Source of the DNA: Pontibacter fetidus
GTDB taxonomy: Bacteria; Bacteroidota; Bacteroidia; Cytophagales; Hymenobacteraceae
Direction of reading: 5' to 3'
Assembly: GCF_010119545.1 (NCBI RefSeq)
Contig: NZ_JAAEAA010000004.1
Coordinates: forward strand, 62,001-126,000
Length of the DNA stretch: 64,000 bases
Position 1 is the first letter of the stretch. Each line of letters begins with the position of its first letter. The position numbers and the translations under genes are program-made. Below are positions 17,489-25,297 of the stretch, piece after piece. The notes beneath the pieces are model-generated. The model saw nothing but the letters and a program-made list of their open reading frames with translations. It ran no database searches and was not told where the DNA came from.

Positions 17489-18673
17489 ATGAACCCTGTT
17501 ACCAACGTATCATTCGACGACACCGCCGTTGCTTTTTCATCTAAATCTGATGCCGAGCTGTACAAAATGTACCTGCTTTTCAAGACGATGAACAACAATA
17601 CCCTTGTAAAGGTTGGCGGAAAGCTTTTAAATACGGCCATTAACCTGCACCTGCCGGTTAAATTCATTATAAAACCTACCGTGTTCAGCCATTTTTGCGG
17701 CGGCGAAACCATCGAAGAATCGGAGCGCGCCATTAAAGAACTGAGTGCCTACAACATAGGAACGATACTGGATTACTCGGTAGAAGGCGAAGGCAACGAG
17801 CAGAGTTTTGATGCCACCATGAACGAGCTTTTAAGAACTGTTGAGAAAGCACGCGGCAACAAGGCAATCCCGTTCTCGGTTTTTAAAGTTACCGGCCTGA
17901 TCGATATTAAACTGCTGGAGAAAGTACAAAGCGGCGCTACCCTAACAGATGCCGAAAAAACTGCTTTTGCCCGTGGCCGCGAGCGTGTAAACACTATCTG
18001 TAAACGTTGTTATGATGCCGATGTGCGCGTGTTTGTAGATGCCGAAGAAAGCTGGATTCAGGATACGATTGACAACCTGACCTATGAGATGATGGAGCTT
18101 TACAATAAAGAGAAAGCCATTGTTTACAACACCTACCAACTATACCGCCACGACCGCCTGGATGCCATAAAGCGTGACTACGAGAATGCGGTGGCCAAAA
18201 ATTATTACCTGGGTGGCAAACTGGTGCGCGGTGCCTACATGGAAAAAGAGCGCAAACGTGCCTCAGAAGAAGGTTACCAAAGCCCGATAAACCCAACCAA
18301 AAATGCATCAGATGAGTTGTTCGATAACTCTGTAAAGTTTTGTGTGGAGCATATTGATAGAATTTCTATCTGCGCCGGTACACATAACGAACAAAGCTGT
18401 TACCTGCTGATGGAACTGATGGACAAATATAACATTGCCCGCAACGACGAGCGCGTATACTTTGCACAGCTGTTTGGCATGAGCGATAACCTGTCGTATA
18501 ACCTGGCAAATGCGGGTTATAACGTAGCCAAGTATGTACCTTACGGCCCTGTAAGAGAAGTAATGCCTTACCTGTTGCGCCGTGCTAACGAGAACACAGC
18601 CATTGCCGGCCAGAGCAGCCGCGAGTTTACGCTCATCAACAAAGAGATGCAGCGCCGCAAAAAAGCCAGATAG
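17489..18673 (+). CDS. Proline dehydrogenase
   Basis: 394 residues from the ATG at 17489; the longer TTG start falls inside the -7 promoter box. The FAD-dependent beta/alpha barrel of PRODH oxidises proline to pyrroline-5-carboxylate and passes electrons to the quinone pool. Visible blocks are F-C-G-G-E-T-I near residue 70, L-D-Y-S-V-E-G, Q-L-Y-R-H-D-R-L, K-L-V-R-G-A-Y-M-E-K-E-R and the substrate-binding Y-V-P-Y-G-P-V-R-E-V-M-P-Y-L-x-R-R. It is the stand-alone form, without the P5C dehydrogenase domain of PutA. It ends in a hairpin terminator. Confidence 0.95.
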   Translation: MNPVTNVSFDDTAVAFSSKSDAELYKMYLLFKTMNNNTLVKVGGKLLNTAINLHLPVKFIIKPTVFSHFCGGETIEESERAIKELSAYNIGTILDYSVEGEGNEQSFDATMNELLRTVEKARGNKAIPFSVFKVTGLIDIKLLEKVQSGATLTDAEKTAFARGRERVNTICKRCYDADVRVFVDAEESWIQDTIDNLTYEMMELYNKEKAIVYNTYQLYRHDRLDAIKRDYENAVAKNYYLGGKLVRGAYMEKERKRASEEGYQSPINPTKNASDELFDNSVKFCVEHIDRISICAGTHNEQSCYLLMELMDKYNIARNDERVYFAQLFGMSDNLSYNLANAGYNVAKYVPYGPVREVMPYLLRRANENTAIAGQSSREFTLINKEMQRRKKAR

Positions 18674-18686
18674 TAACTATAACCTA

Positions 18687-18714
18687 AAAAGCCTGCTATA
18701 ACCAGCAGGCTTTT
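18687..18714 (+). terminator. Rho-independent terminator after proline dehydrogenase
   Basis: AAAAGCCTGCT and AGCAGGCTTTT form a stem followed by a short AT stretch. Confidence 0.8.
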
Positions 18715-18724
18715 ATAGTTGCCA

Positions 18725-18768
18725 TAAAAATAAGAAGTCCCCCGCGCCGTGGCACAGGGGACTTCTTA
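18725..18768 (-). terminator. Terminator after the Thr/Glu-rich lipoprotein gene
   Basis: TAAGAAGTCCCC and GGGGACTTCTTA pair around a GC-rich loop. On the minus strand the hairpin is followed by TTTTTATGG, so it serves the convergent lipoprotein gene. Confidence 0.75.
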
Positions 18769-18813
18769 CGTGTTTTTAGAACTATAAATGTAAACCTAAA
18801 GTTCTGGTGTTAA

Positions 18814-19017
18814 TTACTGAACTACAGTAGCAGAATCAGTAGTAGTAGTTGTAGTTGAAGTAGTGTCTACTGTAGTAGCAGCTGTATCAACTGTAGTTTC
18901 TTCGATTGTAGTTTCAGTCTCAGTAGTTTCAGTTTCAGTAGTTGCTTCTTTGTTTTCGCAAGCAGTGAAAGAAACTAGAGCGAAAGCTACAACGGCGAAT
19001 TTGAATAAATTTTTCAT
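18814..19017 (-). CDS. Small Thr/Glu-rich lipoprotein
   Basis: 67 residues from the ATG at 19017; an upstream in-frame ATG at 19062 would add 15 polar residues ahead of a good signal peptide and is rejected. The N-terminus MKNLFKFAVVAFALVSF is a lipoprotein signal with lipobox F-T-A-C. The mature part is almost only T, E, D, V and S, with repeated TETTETET and TVDTTSTTTT runs, so it is disordered and acidic. No function is known for such tails; a spacer or cation-binding surface role is possible. It is divergent from the sigma factor gene across a shared inverted repeat. Confidence 0.75.
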   Translation of the reverse strand: MKNLFKFAVVAFALVSFTACENKEATTETETTETETTIEETTVDTAATTVDTTSTTTTTTDSATVVQ

Positions 19018-19078
19018 TTTGTGTTTGTAATTAAGTGTTTTGGTTTCGATTTTGAAGTTCATACCAGAAAAGCACAGA

Positions 19079-19128
19079 GGTAACCCACTTCCGAAAAAAA
19101 ATTTTAAATTATTTTTTTCATGGGTTAC
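19079..19128. promoter_or_regulatory. Divergent promoter region with GTAACCCA inverted repeat
   Basis: GTAACCCA at 19080-19087 and its complement TGGGTTAC at 19121-19128 flank an AT-only 33-base spacer, between the lipoprotein gene (minus) and the sigma factor gene (plus). The half-sites resemble ECF-type -35 elements (GTAAC) facing each other, so each could drive one gene, or they could form an operator. No direct evidence beyond the symmetry. Confidence 0.45.
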
Positions 19129-19163
19129 TATAACCCCGAAAGCGTATTAAAACTCAGAGCAGA

Positions 19164-19736
19164 ATGAAGAAAGGTTTGTATGAGACGGACGAGGCGATAA
19201 TAGCAGGCATCCGATCCGGAGACGATCGGGCACTGGCCTACCTGTACAAACTCCACTTCCCGATGATCTCTCATTTTATACTTAGCAACAGCGGTACCGA
19301 CGACGAAGCAAAAGATATATACCAGGAAGGTGTTATCGTGTTTTATGAAAAGGTGAAAGCTGATGCCCTGGAACTAACCTGCCAGATAAAGACATACCTG
19401 TATTCGGTTTGTCGTAGGCTTTGGCTTAAAAGGTTAGCAGAAAAAGGCCGTTTCGCCAATAAAGTGGATGATGCGGAAAACTACCTGACACTGGAAGATG
19501 ATATTCCGCAGCAGGAAGAAAATGAGCGACGGTTCGGGATGATGGACGAAGCCCTAAACCAATTGGGAGAACCCTGCAAAACATTGCTCGAGGATTATTA
19601 CATCCGGATGCATAACATGCAGGACATAACCGACCGGTTTGGTTATACGAACACCGATACTGCCAAAAACCAGAAGTATAAATGCCTGCAGCGCCTGAAG
19701 AAATTATTCTTCGCCGCTTACCAGCCGCAAGTATAA
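19164..19736 (+). CDS. ECF-type RNA polymerase sigma factor
   Basis: 190 residues with sigma-70 region 2 at about residues 20-95 (A-L-A-Y-L-Y-K-L-H-F-P, then E-A-K-D-I-Y-Q-E-G-V-I-V-F-Y-E-K) and region 4 at about 130-180 ending in Q-K-Y-K-C-L-Q-R-L-K-K-L-F. It redirects RNA polymerase to a specific promoter set. The next gene, 55 bases on, encodes a membrane protein with an anti-sigma-like N-terminus and a protease domain, so the two probably form a signalling pair. The upstream inverted repeat may be an autoregulated promoter. Confidence 0.92.
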   Translation: MKKGLYETDEAIIAGIRSGDDRALAYLYKLHFPMISHFILSNSGTDDEAKDIYQEGVIVFYEKVKADALELTCQIKTYLYSVCRRLWLKRLAEKGRFANKVDDAENYLTLEDDIPQQEENERRFGMMDEALNQLGEPCKTLLEDYYIRMHNMQDITDRFGYTNTDTAKNQKYKCLQRLKKLFFAAYQPQV

Positions 19737-19791
19737 CCTGGCCAGAATTGAATTAGTACGCCTGTGACAGGCATATAAGTATAGCGCAGAG

Positions 19792-20874
19792 ATGGAATAC
19801 CTGATGTACGAACAAATAGAGCGGTACCTTGCCGGTAAAATGGTTGCTGATGAAAAAGCAGCTTTTGAGGCCTTGCTGCAAACCGACAGCCGGTTAGCTG
19901 AGCGACTGAAAGAACACCGCACCCTGTTAAATGCCATGCAGCAACATGGCCAGCGCCAGGCACTTCGCACCAAACTAAAAGCCATTCACACACAGATGGA
20001 AACAGAGCAGGAAACAAAGGTTATACCTATGTGGAATGTTTTCTGGAAGCGCCATGCCCAAACTATGGCCGTAGCCGCCAGTGTTTCTTTATTATCAGTT
20101 TTTGGTACACTCTGGAGTGTGCAGCAGATGAAAGCACCGGTACAACAGCAAACTGCCCATTACGTGGAACTGCGCCGCGAGGTAGATAAGCTAAAGAAAG
20201 CCCAGACTGCCATTATTAACGATATTAACAGCACTACTAAACCGGTGCCCCGCCCGGCACGTTTTAGCGGTACTGGCTTTGCCCTTAGCACAAACGGGTA
20301 TGTTGTAACCAGCTCGCACGTAGTGGAGGGGGCCGATTCCATCATGATCGAAAATAAATCCGGGGCAAAGTATAAAGTAAGCGAAGTATACCGCGACCAG
20401 ACACACGACCTGTCTATCCTTAAAATAGAAGACCCGGCTTTTGCAGGCTTTGGCAAATTGCCTTATACTTTTAAAACTACAGAATCTGACCTGGGCGAGA
20501 TGGTTTATACCTTAGGTTACCCGCGCGAAGATGTTGTTTTTGGAGAAGGCTCGCTAAGTTCTAAATCCGGTTTCGAAGGCGATACAACTGCTTACCAGGT
20601 TTCTATTCCGCTTAACCCGGGCAACAGCGGTGGCCCGTTACTGGATGACAAAGGAAACCTGATCGGGGTTATCAGTGGGAAGCAGGCTGGACAGGAAGGT
20701 GCAGCATTCGCTATAAAATCGGCCTACCTGTTGCAGATTATTAACGAGCTGCCAACAGCTACTACGTTATCGCCGCTGGCATTGCCAAAGAAAAACACCC
20801 TGGCCGGCATTAGCAGACCACAGCAGCTTAAAAAGTTAAATGATTTTGTTTTTGTAGTGAAGGTGTATAATTAA
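19792..20874 (+). CDS. Anti-sigma-like membrane protein with trypsin-like (S1C) protease domain
   Basis: 360 residues. Residues 1-55 (E-Q-I-E-R-Y-L-A-G-K-M, then E-K-A-A-F-E-A-L-L) resemble the cytosolic N-terminus of Bacteroidota anti-sigma factors. A membrane helix follows at about 86-108, then a coiled stretch with V-E-L-R-R-E-V-D-K-L-K-K. A DegP-like protease domain runs from about 150 to 320 with the full triad: His in S-S-H-V-V, Asp in H-D-L-S-I-L and Ser in P-G-N-S-G-G-P. No PDZ domain follows. Its position after the sigma gene suggests it holds the sigma factor and senses envelope conditions; this is inference. Terminator at 20898. Confidence 0.88.
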   Translation: MEYLMYEQIERYLAGKMVADEKAAFEALLQTDSRLAERLKEHRTLLNAMQQHGQRQALRTKLKAIHTQMETEQETKVIPMWNVFWKRHAQTMAVAASVSLLSVFGTLWSVQQMKAPVQQQTAHYVELRREVDKLKKAQTAIINDINSTTKPVPRPARFSGTGFALSTNGYVVTSSHVVEGADSIMIENKSGAKYKVSEVYRDQTHDLSILKIEDPAFAGFGKLPYTFKTTESDLGEMVYTLGYPREDVVFGEGSLSSKSGFEGDTTAYQVSIPLNPGNSGGPLLDDKGNLIGVISGKQAGQEGAAFAIKSAYLLQIINELPTATTLSPLALPKKNTLAGISRPQQLKKLNDFVFVVKVYN

Positions 20875-20897
20875 TTAGCCGGACAACAATAATCTTT

Positions 20898-20945
20898 AGC
20901 GAAGGGCCTTTGCAGTTGATACTGCAAAGGCCCTTCGCTTTTTTA
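20898..20945 (+). terminator. Strong Rho-independent terminator after the sigma/protease operon
   Basis: A perfect 18-bp stem (AGCGAAGGGCCTTTGCAG and its complement) closes a 6-base loop TTGATA and is followed by a T run. Confidence 0.95.
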
Positions 20946-21029
20946 TTCCTAACAATTTGAGATAAGAGCAGTTAAATATAGAAGAAAGAAATTCATTATC
21001 TGGTATAAACCAATATAATATAAGGAGCT

Positions 21030-21653
21030 ATGAAAAACAGAGGATTACTTCAGATGTCAGCCATAGCGATTGTAGCATTTTTTATACATGGCTGTGCAGG
21101 TTCGGATAGAGTAAATGGCAACGATACTACCATAAGCCAAACCCAGACGATGGGAGGCGATGCAAAAGAGGAGCCAGCGGAAATAAACTATGACGAAATG
21201 TTTGAAAGCATTGGCAACACCAAGCAATTCGATATAGTAGCCCTCGCCAATTCAAACCAGAACCTGACCACCTTTGTAAACCTCATAGAGAAAGCTGATA
21301 TAACCGATGTCCTGAAATCCAAAGGCCCTTTCACGGTTTTCATTCCAACAAATAAGGCATTCGATCATCTATCCAAAACAGAGTTAGAGCAACTGCTGCA
21401 ACCGGAAAATAAGGTGCGGCTGATAAAAGTATTGCAGGCACATATACTGCCAAACAAAGTATATGCAACAGATTTTAAAGATGCACAGCGTATTAAAACA
21501 GCAGATAATAAACGGATAAACGTACAGGTAAGCCCCGACAAAACCGTGACAATAGGCGGCGCGCGCATCGTAAAACCAAATGTAGAGGTCTCAAATGGCA
21601 TAGTACATATTGTAGACGATGTAATTATGGCTACCGAGGCCACTCAAAACTAA
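21030..21653 (+). CDS. Fasciclin (FAS1) domain lipoprotein, copy 1
   Basis: 207 residues. A lipoprotein signal peptide ends at F-I-H-G-C (Cys about 22), then a short disordered linker with S-Q-T-Q-T-M-G-G. One FAS1 domain spans about residues 65-205, with N-Q-N-L-T-T-F-V-N-L-I-E-K-A, the H1 block F-T-V-F-I-P-T-N-K-A-F-D and the H2 block N-G-I-V-H-I-V-D-D-V-I. FAS1 domains are adhesion modules, here inferred to be anchored to the outer membrane. It is the first of three tandem paralogues; the S/T-Q-T-M-G-G linker recurs in copy 2. Confidence 0.92.
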   Translation: MKNRGLLQMSAIAIVAFFIHGCAGSDRVNGNDTTISQTQTMGGDAKEEPAEINYDEMFESIGNTKQFDIVALANSNQNLTTFVNLIEKADITDVLKSKGPFTVFIPTNKAFDHLSKTELEQLLQPENKVRLIKVLQAHILPNKVYATDFKDAQRIKTADNKRINVQVSPDKTVTIGGARIVKPNVEVSNGIVHIVDDVIMATEATQN

Positions 21654-21841
21654 TGGATTCGCTTTCAGATTTCAGATAAAGAACAAATCTTGTACATCCA
21701 TTCGGTCAGCAGAGCATTCTGAGCTCGACTTTCACCCTTCCAGATATTCTTATGCAGTTTGCCTACTGGGCGATCTGCTAATAACCCCGTCGGCCCTCAC
21801 TGGCTGGCAATAAATTATTGTTCAATTAAATACAGATTACT

Positions 21842-22549
21842 ATGAAAATGACGAAAGTAAATGGTTTTGCAGCAATGTTATTGGCTTCGGCAACATTCTT
21901 TGGTTGTGCCAGTTCCAACGATAGTATGGATGACACAACAGCGAGCGATGTAACAATGAGTGAAACACAAACAATGGGAGGTAATGCAGATGATGCAGAA
22001 GCTGTTGTAGTTACAAAAGAAGTTGTTGCTCCTATTGCCGTAATTCCTGTCGCAGCGCTGTCCTTAGAGAACACCGAACCTATAGGCGACATGTTCGATA
22101 ATGTAAAAGAAACTGAGAACTATAGTGTATTAGATTTGGCCAGACAGAGTCCTAACCTGTCGTCTTTTGTACAGCTTGTTGAAGCAGCTGGTCTTGCCGA
22201 CGACTTTAAAGCAGGTCAGAAATACACGCTGTTTGCTCCTACAAACGAAGCCTTCTCTAATTTAAAGAAAGCAGACCTTGAAATGCTGCTAATGCCGGAG
22301 AACAAAAACAAACTGGCCGAAATCCTGATGGTGCATATACTTCCCAACGAAGTAGCATCATCTTCTTTTAACGAATCGCAGCGCATAACACTGGATAATA
22401 ACAGGTACATACCAATAAGCACACTAACCGGAAACAAGTTTGCTGTTGGTGGTGCAAACGTTATAGTTCCTGATGTAGAAGCATCAAATGGTGTGATACA
22501 TGTGGTTGATAATGTTATCATACCGAGCAACGATGCAAGAAAGGAGTAA
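21842..22549 (+). CDS. Fasciclin (FAS1) domain lipoprotein, copy 2
   Basis: 235 residues. A lipoprotein signal ends at F-F-G-C, followed by an acidic linker with S-E-T-Q-T-M-G-G-N-A, which matches the linker of copy 1, and a Val/Ala-rich stretch. The FAS1 domain runs from about residue 95 to 232, with S-P-N-L-S-S-F-V-Q-L-V-E-A-A, T-L-F-A-P-T-N-E-A-F and N-G-V-I-H-V-V-D-N-V-I. Adhesion or matrix function is inferred from the family. It is separated by 190 bases from copy 1 and ends in a hairpin terminator, so the three copies may be transcribed separately. Confidence 0.92.
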   Translation: MKMTKVNGFAAMLLASATFFGCASSNDSMDDTTASDVTMSETQTMGGNADDAEAVVVTKEVVAPIAVIPVAALSLENTEPIGDMFDNVKETENYSVLDLARQSPNLSSFVQLVEAAGLADDFKAGQKYTLFAPTNEAFSNLKKADLEMLLMPENKNKLAEILMVHILPNEVASSSFNESQRITLDNNRYIPISTLTGNKFAVGGANVIVPDVEASNGVIHVVDNVIIPSNDARKE

Positions 22550-22583
22550 CTCTTTACGTCGTAATCATTCACATTAATAAAAG

Positions 22584-22608
22584 AACTCTCTTAACCGGGA
22601 GTTTTTTT
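22584..22608 (+). terminator. Rho-independent terminator after fasciclin copy 2
   Basis: AACTCTC pairs with GGGAGTT around TTAACC, followed by seven T. Confidence 0.75.
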
Positions 22609-22636
22609 ATTTAAACAAACCTTGACCTATAAGACT

Positions 22637-23257
22637 ATGGATACAAATAAATCATACTTCCTCTTAATGTTAATGTTCTGTTCGTTCTCAGTGTTAAGCT
22701 GTGCCAGCTCCGATAATCCTACATCAGAGACCACGACCAGCACCTCCGCTGCAGATTCAGCCACCCATAATGCCAACCCAACTTTGCAGGCATCAACAGA
22801 AGATGCACACAGAGACTCGACAGACAATAACGTTAGCAGCGCAATGAACCTCTTTGCCCTGATTCGTAAAAATCCAAACCTATCGACATTAACAGAGCTT
22901 ATAGTTGCTGCTGATATGATTGTAGTACTGGAAAGTCCTGCCAATTATACATTCTTTGCTCCGACCAACGAAGCATTTGCAGCTTTACCCGCCGGCACGC
23001 TTGAAGGACTCAAGCAACGCGGTAATAAGTTTGAATTAACCAACCTGCTACAATCCCATATTATACCGAAAAGGGTAGCTTCTTCAGAAATGAAAAATAA
23101 CATGAAGCTGCAGACAGCACACAACGGCGAAGTTACAGTTGAACGTAATGGTAACGCATTGAAAGTCGGGGGAGCCAATGTAATAACGATGGATGTAGGG
23201 GCATCGAACGGAATAGTGCATGTAATTGACAAAGTGCTTCTTCCGCCTAACAAGTAA
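22637..23257 (+). CDS. Fasciclin (FAS1) domain lipoprotein, copy 3
   Basis: 206 residues from the ATG at 22637; the in-frame TTG at 22622 adds five residues and lies close to the upstream terminator. The signal peptide ends at V-L-S-C, followed by a Ser/Thr-rich linker. The FAS1 domain (about residues 70-205) has N-P-N-L-S-T-L-T-E-L-I-V-A-A, Y-T-F-F-A-P-T-N-E-A-F-A-A-L and N-G-I-V-H-V-I-D-K-V-L. It is a bit more diverged than copies 1 and 2 and lacks the Q-T-M-G-G linker. Surface adhesion role inferred. Confidence 0.9.
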   Translation: MDTNKSYFLLMLMFCSFSVLSCASSDNPTSETTTSTSAADSATHNANPTLQASTEDAHRDSTDNNVSSAMNLFALIRKNPNLSTLTELIVAADMIVVLESPANYTFFAPTNEAFAALPAGTLEGLKQRGNKFELTNLLQSHIIPKRVASSEMKNNMKLQTAHNGEVTVERNGNALKVGGANVITMDVGASNGIVHVIDKVLLPPNK

Positions 23258-23431
23258 ACATTTTGTTTCGGTTTTATAGCCTGTTCTACTGTATAAATCA
23301 CCTGGACTATAAGTGCTATAAATGCTATTGGCGTAACTAAAAAGGGATCAACCCGTTATTATAAACCAGCAACATAATGCAAATAGAGCAATTTGTTGAT
23401 TTTAAAAACTCGAATAAAAACAATAAAAGCT

Positions 23432-23968
23432 ATGATGAACAAAACAGATAAAGCGGGCATGATGACAGCCATGTTCCGTGACAGAGAGAGTGCAGAACGT
23501 GCCTTTAACGAACTACGTGCACGTGGTTATGATAAAGATGATATAAACGTAGTAATGTCTGACGAAGCCAGAAAAAGACACTTCAGAGGCGAAGATGCTG
23601 ACGATACTACAGAATTAGGAAATAAATCGTTGGAAGGTGCCGGTGCTGGTTCTGCCATTGGTGGTACACTGGGTGCTATAGTAGGTGCAATCGCAGCTAT
23701 CGGTACTTCAGTTGCTATCCCTGGCCTTGGCTTAATTGTAGCTGGTCCGTTGGCGGCTGGTCTGGCTGGTGCCGGAGCAGGTGGCTTAACAGGTGGTTTG
23801 ATTGGTGCCCTGGTTGGTGCAGGTATACCGGAAGAACGCGCTAAAGTATATGAGACCGGCATTAAAGAAGGTAACATTGTACTTGGCTTCAAACCGCATA
23901 GTGTAGAAGATGCCCGTTATTTTGAAGAGCACTTCCAGAAGCATCGCGGAGAGCATATCTATTATTAG
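23432..23968 (+). CDS. YflT-like general stress protein with glycine-zipper region
   Basis: 178 residues from the ATG at 23432; a longer frame from 23393 adds a basic N-terminus without support. Residues about 5-45 form an alpha/beta unit with M-F-R-D-R-E-S-A-E-R-A-F-N-E-L, as in heat-induced stress protein YflT. A long Gly/Ala-rich stretch follows (about residues 62-125) with repeated GxxxG spacing, likely a membrane-inserted glycine zipper, and then I-P-E-E-R-A-K-V-Y-E-T-G-I-K-E-G-N-I-V. Molecular function is unknown. A strong terminator follows. Confidence 0.82.
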   Translation: MMNKTDKAGMMTAMFRDRESAERAFNELRARGYDKDDINVVMSDEARKRHFRGEDADDTTELGNKSLEGAGAGSAIGGTLGAIVGAIAAIGTSVAIPGLGLIVAGPLAAGLAGAGAGGLTGGLIGALVGAGIPEERAKVYETGIKEGNIVLGFKPHSVEDARYFEEHFQKHRGEHIYY

Positions 23969-23995
23969 TAGTTTGTGTAACTGCAAATACTACAG

Positions 23996-24027
23996 AAAAC
24001 GCCCGGTTAACAGCCGGGCGTTTTTTA
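23996..24027 (+). terminator. Rho-independent terminator after the YflT-like gene
   Basis: AAAACGCCCGG and GCCGGGCGTTTT form a GC-rich stem around TTAACA, followed by a T run. Confidence 0.92.
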
Positions 24028-24220
24028 TTTTATGCCTTTAATGTACTAAACCACAGAACGCTATAGTTATACTGCTAACTATAAGATCATATTAAATACT
24101 ATTTAGCTACACTTTCTGTGGCCCCAGTCTGAAAACTTAACTTGGTAGTCATAATTTTCTGCTTTAAATTGCAATTCCGGAACAGTTTTATCGCTTTACT
24201 TCCGGGTTAGTAACCACGCC

Positions 24221-24625
24221 ATGCATAAACTCCAGCACATCCTGATTGTAGATGATGACCAGATCAATAATCTGTTTTCGCAGATCATACTGGAAGATGC
24301 AAACGTATGCGACATGGTTTCGGTGTGCCAGAGCACGGTAGAAGCACTGGAACTGCTCCGCAGTATGAGCACCAATACAGAAGCTTCTTTCCCCGACCTT
24401 ATCCTGCTGGATATAAACATGCCTGAGCTGGACGGCTTTGATTTTCTGGATCGTTACCACCACCTGGGCTATAACGAGCAGTATAGTACGGCCATTTCCA
24501 TGTTTAGTACCTCCGATGATCCGCAACATGTAGAACGGGTAAAGAACTATAGTTCCGTGATCGGCTTTATTCAGAAACCACTGTCTATGGCCACGCTGCA
24601 CAACATCCTGGCCATACCTAACTAA
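24221..24625 (+). CDS. Receiver-only response regulator
   Basis: 134 residues covering one REC domain and nothing else. The acidic pocket I-V-D-D-D (residues 9-13), the phospho-acceptor Asp in L-L-D-I-N-M-P (D64) and the conserved Lys in I-Q-K-P-L are all present. It therefore takes phosphate from a histidine kinase and acts through protein contacts. No kinase lies nearby, so it is an orphan; its partner cannot be named. It sits between stress-protein genes. Confidence 0.93.
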   Translation: MHKLQHILIVDDDQINNLFSQIILEDANVCDMVSVCQSTVEALELLRSMSTNTEASFPDLILLDINMPELDGFDFLDRYHHLGYNEQYSTAISMFSTSDDPQHVERVKNYSSVIGFIQKPLSMATLHNILAIPN

Positions 24626-24697
24626 ACCACAGGTAAACAATTTGTTATAGTTTCGTATGCTAATAGGTAAATCGTATACTTACCTAAAGCACAAACT

Positions 24698-25297
24698 ATG
24701 AAACGCATTGCAACTATAGCTACATTGGTAGCCTGTACCATTATCGCATCCTGCACGCCAGATAAAAAGACCGAAGACACTGAAATTGCAGAAGCTGCCG
24801 AAACCGCTGAAGAAGAAGCTAACGCTGAAACCGTAGCCGATACCACCTTAACGGACGACAAGAAGGAGTTTATCAAGGAACTGGCGCAGCACAACCTGCT
24901 ACAGATTGCTATTGGCAGGCTGGCCTCCACAAAGAGCACCAATACCGAGGTTAAGCAAAACGGCCAGCAAATGGTGCAACTCTATACAAACAGTCAAACC
25001 AAACTACAGGACCTGGCGCAAGGGTATGGGATGCAACTCGATACCGTGCTACAGGAAGACTACCGTGAACATATTGAAGACCTCACAAAGTTAAATGCGG
25101 CAGATTTTGACAAGAAGTACCTGGAGAAAGTTACAGATGTGCAAAAAGATGCTTTAGATACATTTAACGACCTACTGAAAGACGATACTGAAGCAGATGC
25201 CAGTGCATTTGGTATTTGGGCCAGAACATCGGAGAAAGAACTGCAGGCACAGTATGAGCAGGCGCTTGCCCTTCAGCAACAAGTAAAGAACAGGTAA
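24698..25297 (+). CDS. DUF4142 lipoprotein
   Basis: 199 residues. A lipoprotein signal ends at I-I-A-S-C (Cys about 19), followed by an Ala/Glu-rich acidic linker to about residue 50. A DUF4142 domain, a predicted ferritin-like helical bundle, follows, with K-E-F-I-K-E-L-A-Q-H-N-L-L-Q-I-A-I-G-R-L-A and later the V-x-D-V-Q-K-D-A-L-D-T-F segment. The family is widespread in Bacteroidota and proteobacterial envelopes; function unsettled. Its stop codon abuts the stop of the convergent SGNH gene with no base between them, inside an AACTATAGTT palindrome. Confidence 0.9.
   Translation: MKRIATIATLVACTIIASCTPDKKTEDTEIAEAAETAEEEANAETVADTTLTDDKKEFIKELAQHNLLQIAIGRLASTKSTNTEVKQNGQQMVQLYTNSQTKLQDLAQGYGMQLDTVLQEDYREHIEDLTKLNAADFDKKYLEKVTDVQKDALDTFNDLLKDDTEADASAFGIWARTSEKELQAQYEQALALQQQVKNR

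Noticed and set aside
21022..21027. AAGGAG before fasciclin copy 1 as a Shine-Dalgarno site
   Set aside because: Only two bases separate it from the ATG, too close to function; genes here generally lack such sites.
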